DNA of 7,250 nucleotides from the NCBI GenBank assembly GCA_947461325.1, contig CANHLD010000084.1:1-7250 (forward strand), written 5' to 3'. Made by a program: the position numbers and the translations under genes. The DNA is from Comamonadaceae bacterium (GTDB taxonomy: Bacteria > Pseudomonadota > Gammaproteobacteria > Burkholderiales > Burkholderiaceae_C). The notes under the pieces were generated by a model. It was not told the DNA's origin and ran no database searches. It saw nothing but the letters and a program-made list of their open reading frames with translations. Shown here piece after piece: positions 5,692 to 7,250 of this stretch; within the stretch, counting starts at the first letter, position 1; each line of letters opens with the position of its first letter.

Positions 5692-7113
5692 ATGAATGCA
5701 CCAACCACCGCCCAACATCTGATGCCCGTCATTGCCCTGCGCGATGTGCCTCAGGTATTAATCGACACCCTCAAAGCGCATTTTGGCGACAGATGCTCCA
5801 CCGCCTTGTCGGTGCGCGAGCACCACGGGCGTGACGAATCCGCCTACACCACCGTGCCGCCGCCTGCGGCGGTGGTGTTTGCCGAAAGCACGGCGGACGT
5901 GTCATTCGCCGTGAAGCACGCCAACGAACATTCGGTACCTGTCATCCCTTTTGGCATCGGCTCCTCTCTTGAGGGCCATTTGCTCGCGGTTCAGGGCGGT
6001 ATCAGCATTGATGTTTCGCGCATGAAAAAGTTGCTCAGCATCAACCCTGAAGATTTGACGGTCACCGTGCAACCTGGCGTGACCCGCAAACAATTGAACG
6101 AAGAAATCAAAAGTACGGGCTTGTTTTTCCCGATCGACCCGGGCGCAGATGCCAGCATCGGCGGCATGAGCGCCACCCGCGCCAGCGGCACCAATGCGGT
6201 TCGTTACGGCACCATGCGGGAAAACGTGCTGGGCCTGGAAGTGGTCACCGCCAGCGGCGACATCATCCGCACCGGCACACGCGCACGCAAATCCTCCGCC
6301 GGTTACGACCTGACGCGTTTGATGGTCGGCAGCGAAGGCACGCTGGGCGTGATCACTGAAATCACACTGAAACTGTTTCCATTGCCAGAGGCCGTATCTG
6401 CCGCTACTTGTTCTTTTCCATCCATCGAAGCGGCGGTCCATACAACGATTCAAATCATTCAAATGGGCGTGCCGATTGCGCGTGTCGAGTTGATTGACAA
6501 AAATGCGGTTCGAATGGTGAACGCCTATTCCAAAGTCAATTTGCCGGTGCAGCCCATGTTGTTGATGGAATTTCACGGCTCGCCCGCCAGCGTCAAGGAG
6601 CAAGCTGAAACGGTTCAAGAGGTTTCCTCTGAATTCGGCGGTCAGGCTTTCGAGTGGGCGACCACACCAGAAGACCGCACCCGCTTGTGGACAGCAAGAC
6701 ACAACACGTATTTCGCAGGCTTAACCAGTCGCCCTGGCTGCCGCGTGATCAGCACAGATACCTGCGTACCGATTTCGCGTCTGGCCGATTGCTTGCTCGA
6801 TTCGATCGCCGAGGTGGATGCCTCGGGCATTCCTTATTTCCTGGTCGGACATGTCGGCGACGGCAATTTCCACTTCGGTTATTTGATAGATCCGGACAGC
6901 GCAGAGGAACGCGCCACCGCTGAAACGCTGAACAACCAGTTGGTCGCACGCGCGTTGTCGTTGGACGGCACCTGTACGGGTGAGCACGGCATTGGGCTAC
7001 ACAAAATGGATTTTCTGGTGACCGAAGCAGGCGCCGGCGCGGTGTCTATGATGCGCACCATCAAGCAGGCACTGGACCCGAAGAACATCATGAATCCGGG
7101 TAAGATTTTTTGA
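5692..7113 (+). CDS. FAD-linked D-lactate dehydrogenase (cytochrome) / glycolate oxidase GlcD-type
   Basis: A 473-residue flavoprotein of the VAO/PCMH family that oxidises a 2-hydroxyacid, most likely D-lactate, to the 2-oxoacid and passes electrons to a cytochrome or quinone (EC 1.1.2.4 type). The FAD-binding PCMH domain covers about residues 55-232: PFGIGSSLEGH (86-96), DPGADASIGGM (149-159), and YDLTRLMVGSEGTLGVIT (205-222). The C-terminal FAD-oxidase domain follows, with RVELID (264-269), GHVGDGNFHF (386-395), TGEHGIG (429-435) and LDPKNIMNPGK (461-471). His387, His394 and Glu431 are the expected metal and substrate site. It resembles yeast Dld1 and human LDHD more than membrane-type E. 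coli Dld. No signal peptide is seen. AGGAG at 5678-5682, nine bases before ATG, fixes the start. GlcE and GlcF are absent, which argues against a glycolate oxidase subunit. Its last 26 bases overlap the convergent ABC transporter gene. Confidence 0.92.
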   Translation: MNAPTTAQHLMPVIALRDVPQVLIDTLKAHFGDRCSTALSVREHHGRDESAYTTVPPPAAVVFAESTADVSFAVKHANEHSVPVIPFGIGSSLEGHLLAVQGGISIDVSRMKKLLSINPEDLTVTVQPGVTRKQLNEEIKSTGLFFPIDPGADASIGGMSATRASGTNAVRYGTMRENVLGLEVVTASGDIIRTGTRARKSSAGYDLTRLMVGSEGTLGVITEITLKLFPLPEAVSAATCSFPSIEAAVHTTIQIIQMGVPIARVELIDKNAVRMVNAYSKVNLPVQPMLLMEFHGSPASVKEQAETVQEVSSEFGGQAFEWATTPEDRTRLWTARHNTYFAGLTSRPGCRVISTDTCVPISRLADCLLDSIAEVDASGIPYFLVGHVGDGNFHFGYLIDPDSAEERATAETLNNQLVARALSLDGTCTGEHGIGLHKMDFLVTEAGAGAVSMMRTIKQALDPKNIMNPGKIF

Positions 7114-7250
7114 TATTGGCGCCGCGTTCAATCACCACGGTGTCGTCCAGCAAACCGCTGGAATGGTTTAAATCGGATTGAGATATCAACACCGATAACT
7201 CGCTGCCTTTGAGTTTGGCAATCACCTCGGACAGTCGCATAGACAAAGCC
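7088..7250 (-). CDS. C-terminal fragment of a LivF-like ABC transporter ATP-binding protein, cut by window edge
   Basis: Minus-strand frame open from the window edge to a TGA at 7088-7090, giving 53 residues (the first complete codon is 7247-7249). It reads ALSMRLSEVIAKLK, then GSELSVLISQSDLNHS, then LLDDTVVIERG and a short tail. This is the pattern of the end of an ABC ATPase of the branched-chain amino acid (LivF/LivG) type: helix after the D-loop, the strand before the H-loop with Gln in place of His (LivF has VEQN here), and the final strand ending in ERG. Walker A, Walker B and the signature motif would lie beyond the window, so the assignment rests on a short stretch. Such proteins work at the inner membrane with Liv-type permeases. 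The stop codon lies inside the 3' end of the flavoprotein gene on the other strand. Confidence 0.6.
   Translation of the reverse strand, partial: ALSMRLSEVIAKLKGSELSVLISQSDLNHSSGLLDDTVVIERGANIKKSYPDS

Noticed and set aside
5902..6702. A 266-codon minus-strand frame inside the flavoprotein gene
   Set aside because: It is antisense to conserved FAD-binding motifs and its composition (Ala, Gly, His, Arg, Asp rich) is typical of the reverse of G+C-rich codons.

Overview
The window reads as an ordinary chromosomal segment of a betaproteobacterium, most likely order Burkholderiales (inferred from protein character, alternating short transcription units and G+C-rich codon use in most genes; I could not run a search). 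Nine coding regions are supported. Seven are complete; one at each edge is cut by the window.

Layout, left to right: (1) a truncated minus-strand acetoacetyl-CoA synthetase (569 residues visible); (2) divergent from it, a plus-strand PaaI/YdiI-type hotdog acyl-CoA thioesterase; (3) a small exported mono-haem cytochrome c whose start codon lies inside a perfect 12-bp inverted repeat; (4) convergent to it, a small exported DUF333 protein; (5) divergent from that, an exported 292-residue protein of no family I recognise; (6) a minus-strand PduO-type cob(I)alamin adenosyltransferase; (7) divergent from it, an L-threonate dehydrogenase-like member of the 3-hydroxyisobutyrate dehydrogenase family; (8) a D-lactate dehydrogenase (cytochrome)/GlcD-type flavoprotein; (9) the C-terminal end of a LivF-like ABC transporter ATPase on the minus strand, whose stop codon lies 26 bp inside the 3' end of gene 8.

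Most genes are central or accessory carbon metabolism: acetoacetate activation and acyl-CoA hydrolysis on the left, adenosylcobalamin supply and oxidation of small hydroxyacids on the right. Strands alternate often, so no long operon is present; only genes 2-3 and 7-8 run in the same direction, and both pairs have gaps near 100-140 bp that could hold promoters. The block of about 2219-3984 (genes 3-5) encodes exported proteins and is visibly poorer in G+C than the flanks (28 of 60 bases in 3241-3300 against 40 of 60 in 6121-6180, counted by hand).

I found no CRISPR array, insertion sequence, tRNA, rRNA, phage gene or defence/toxin system. The signal most worth checking is the start-codon hairpin of the cytochrome gene; the second is the unrecognised exported protein. 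I do not see convincing evidence for a new multi-gene system here.
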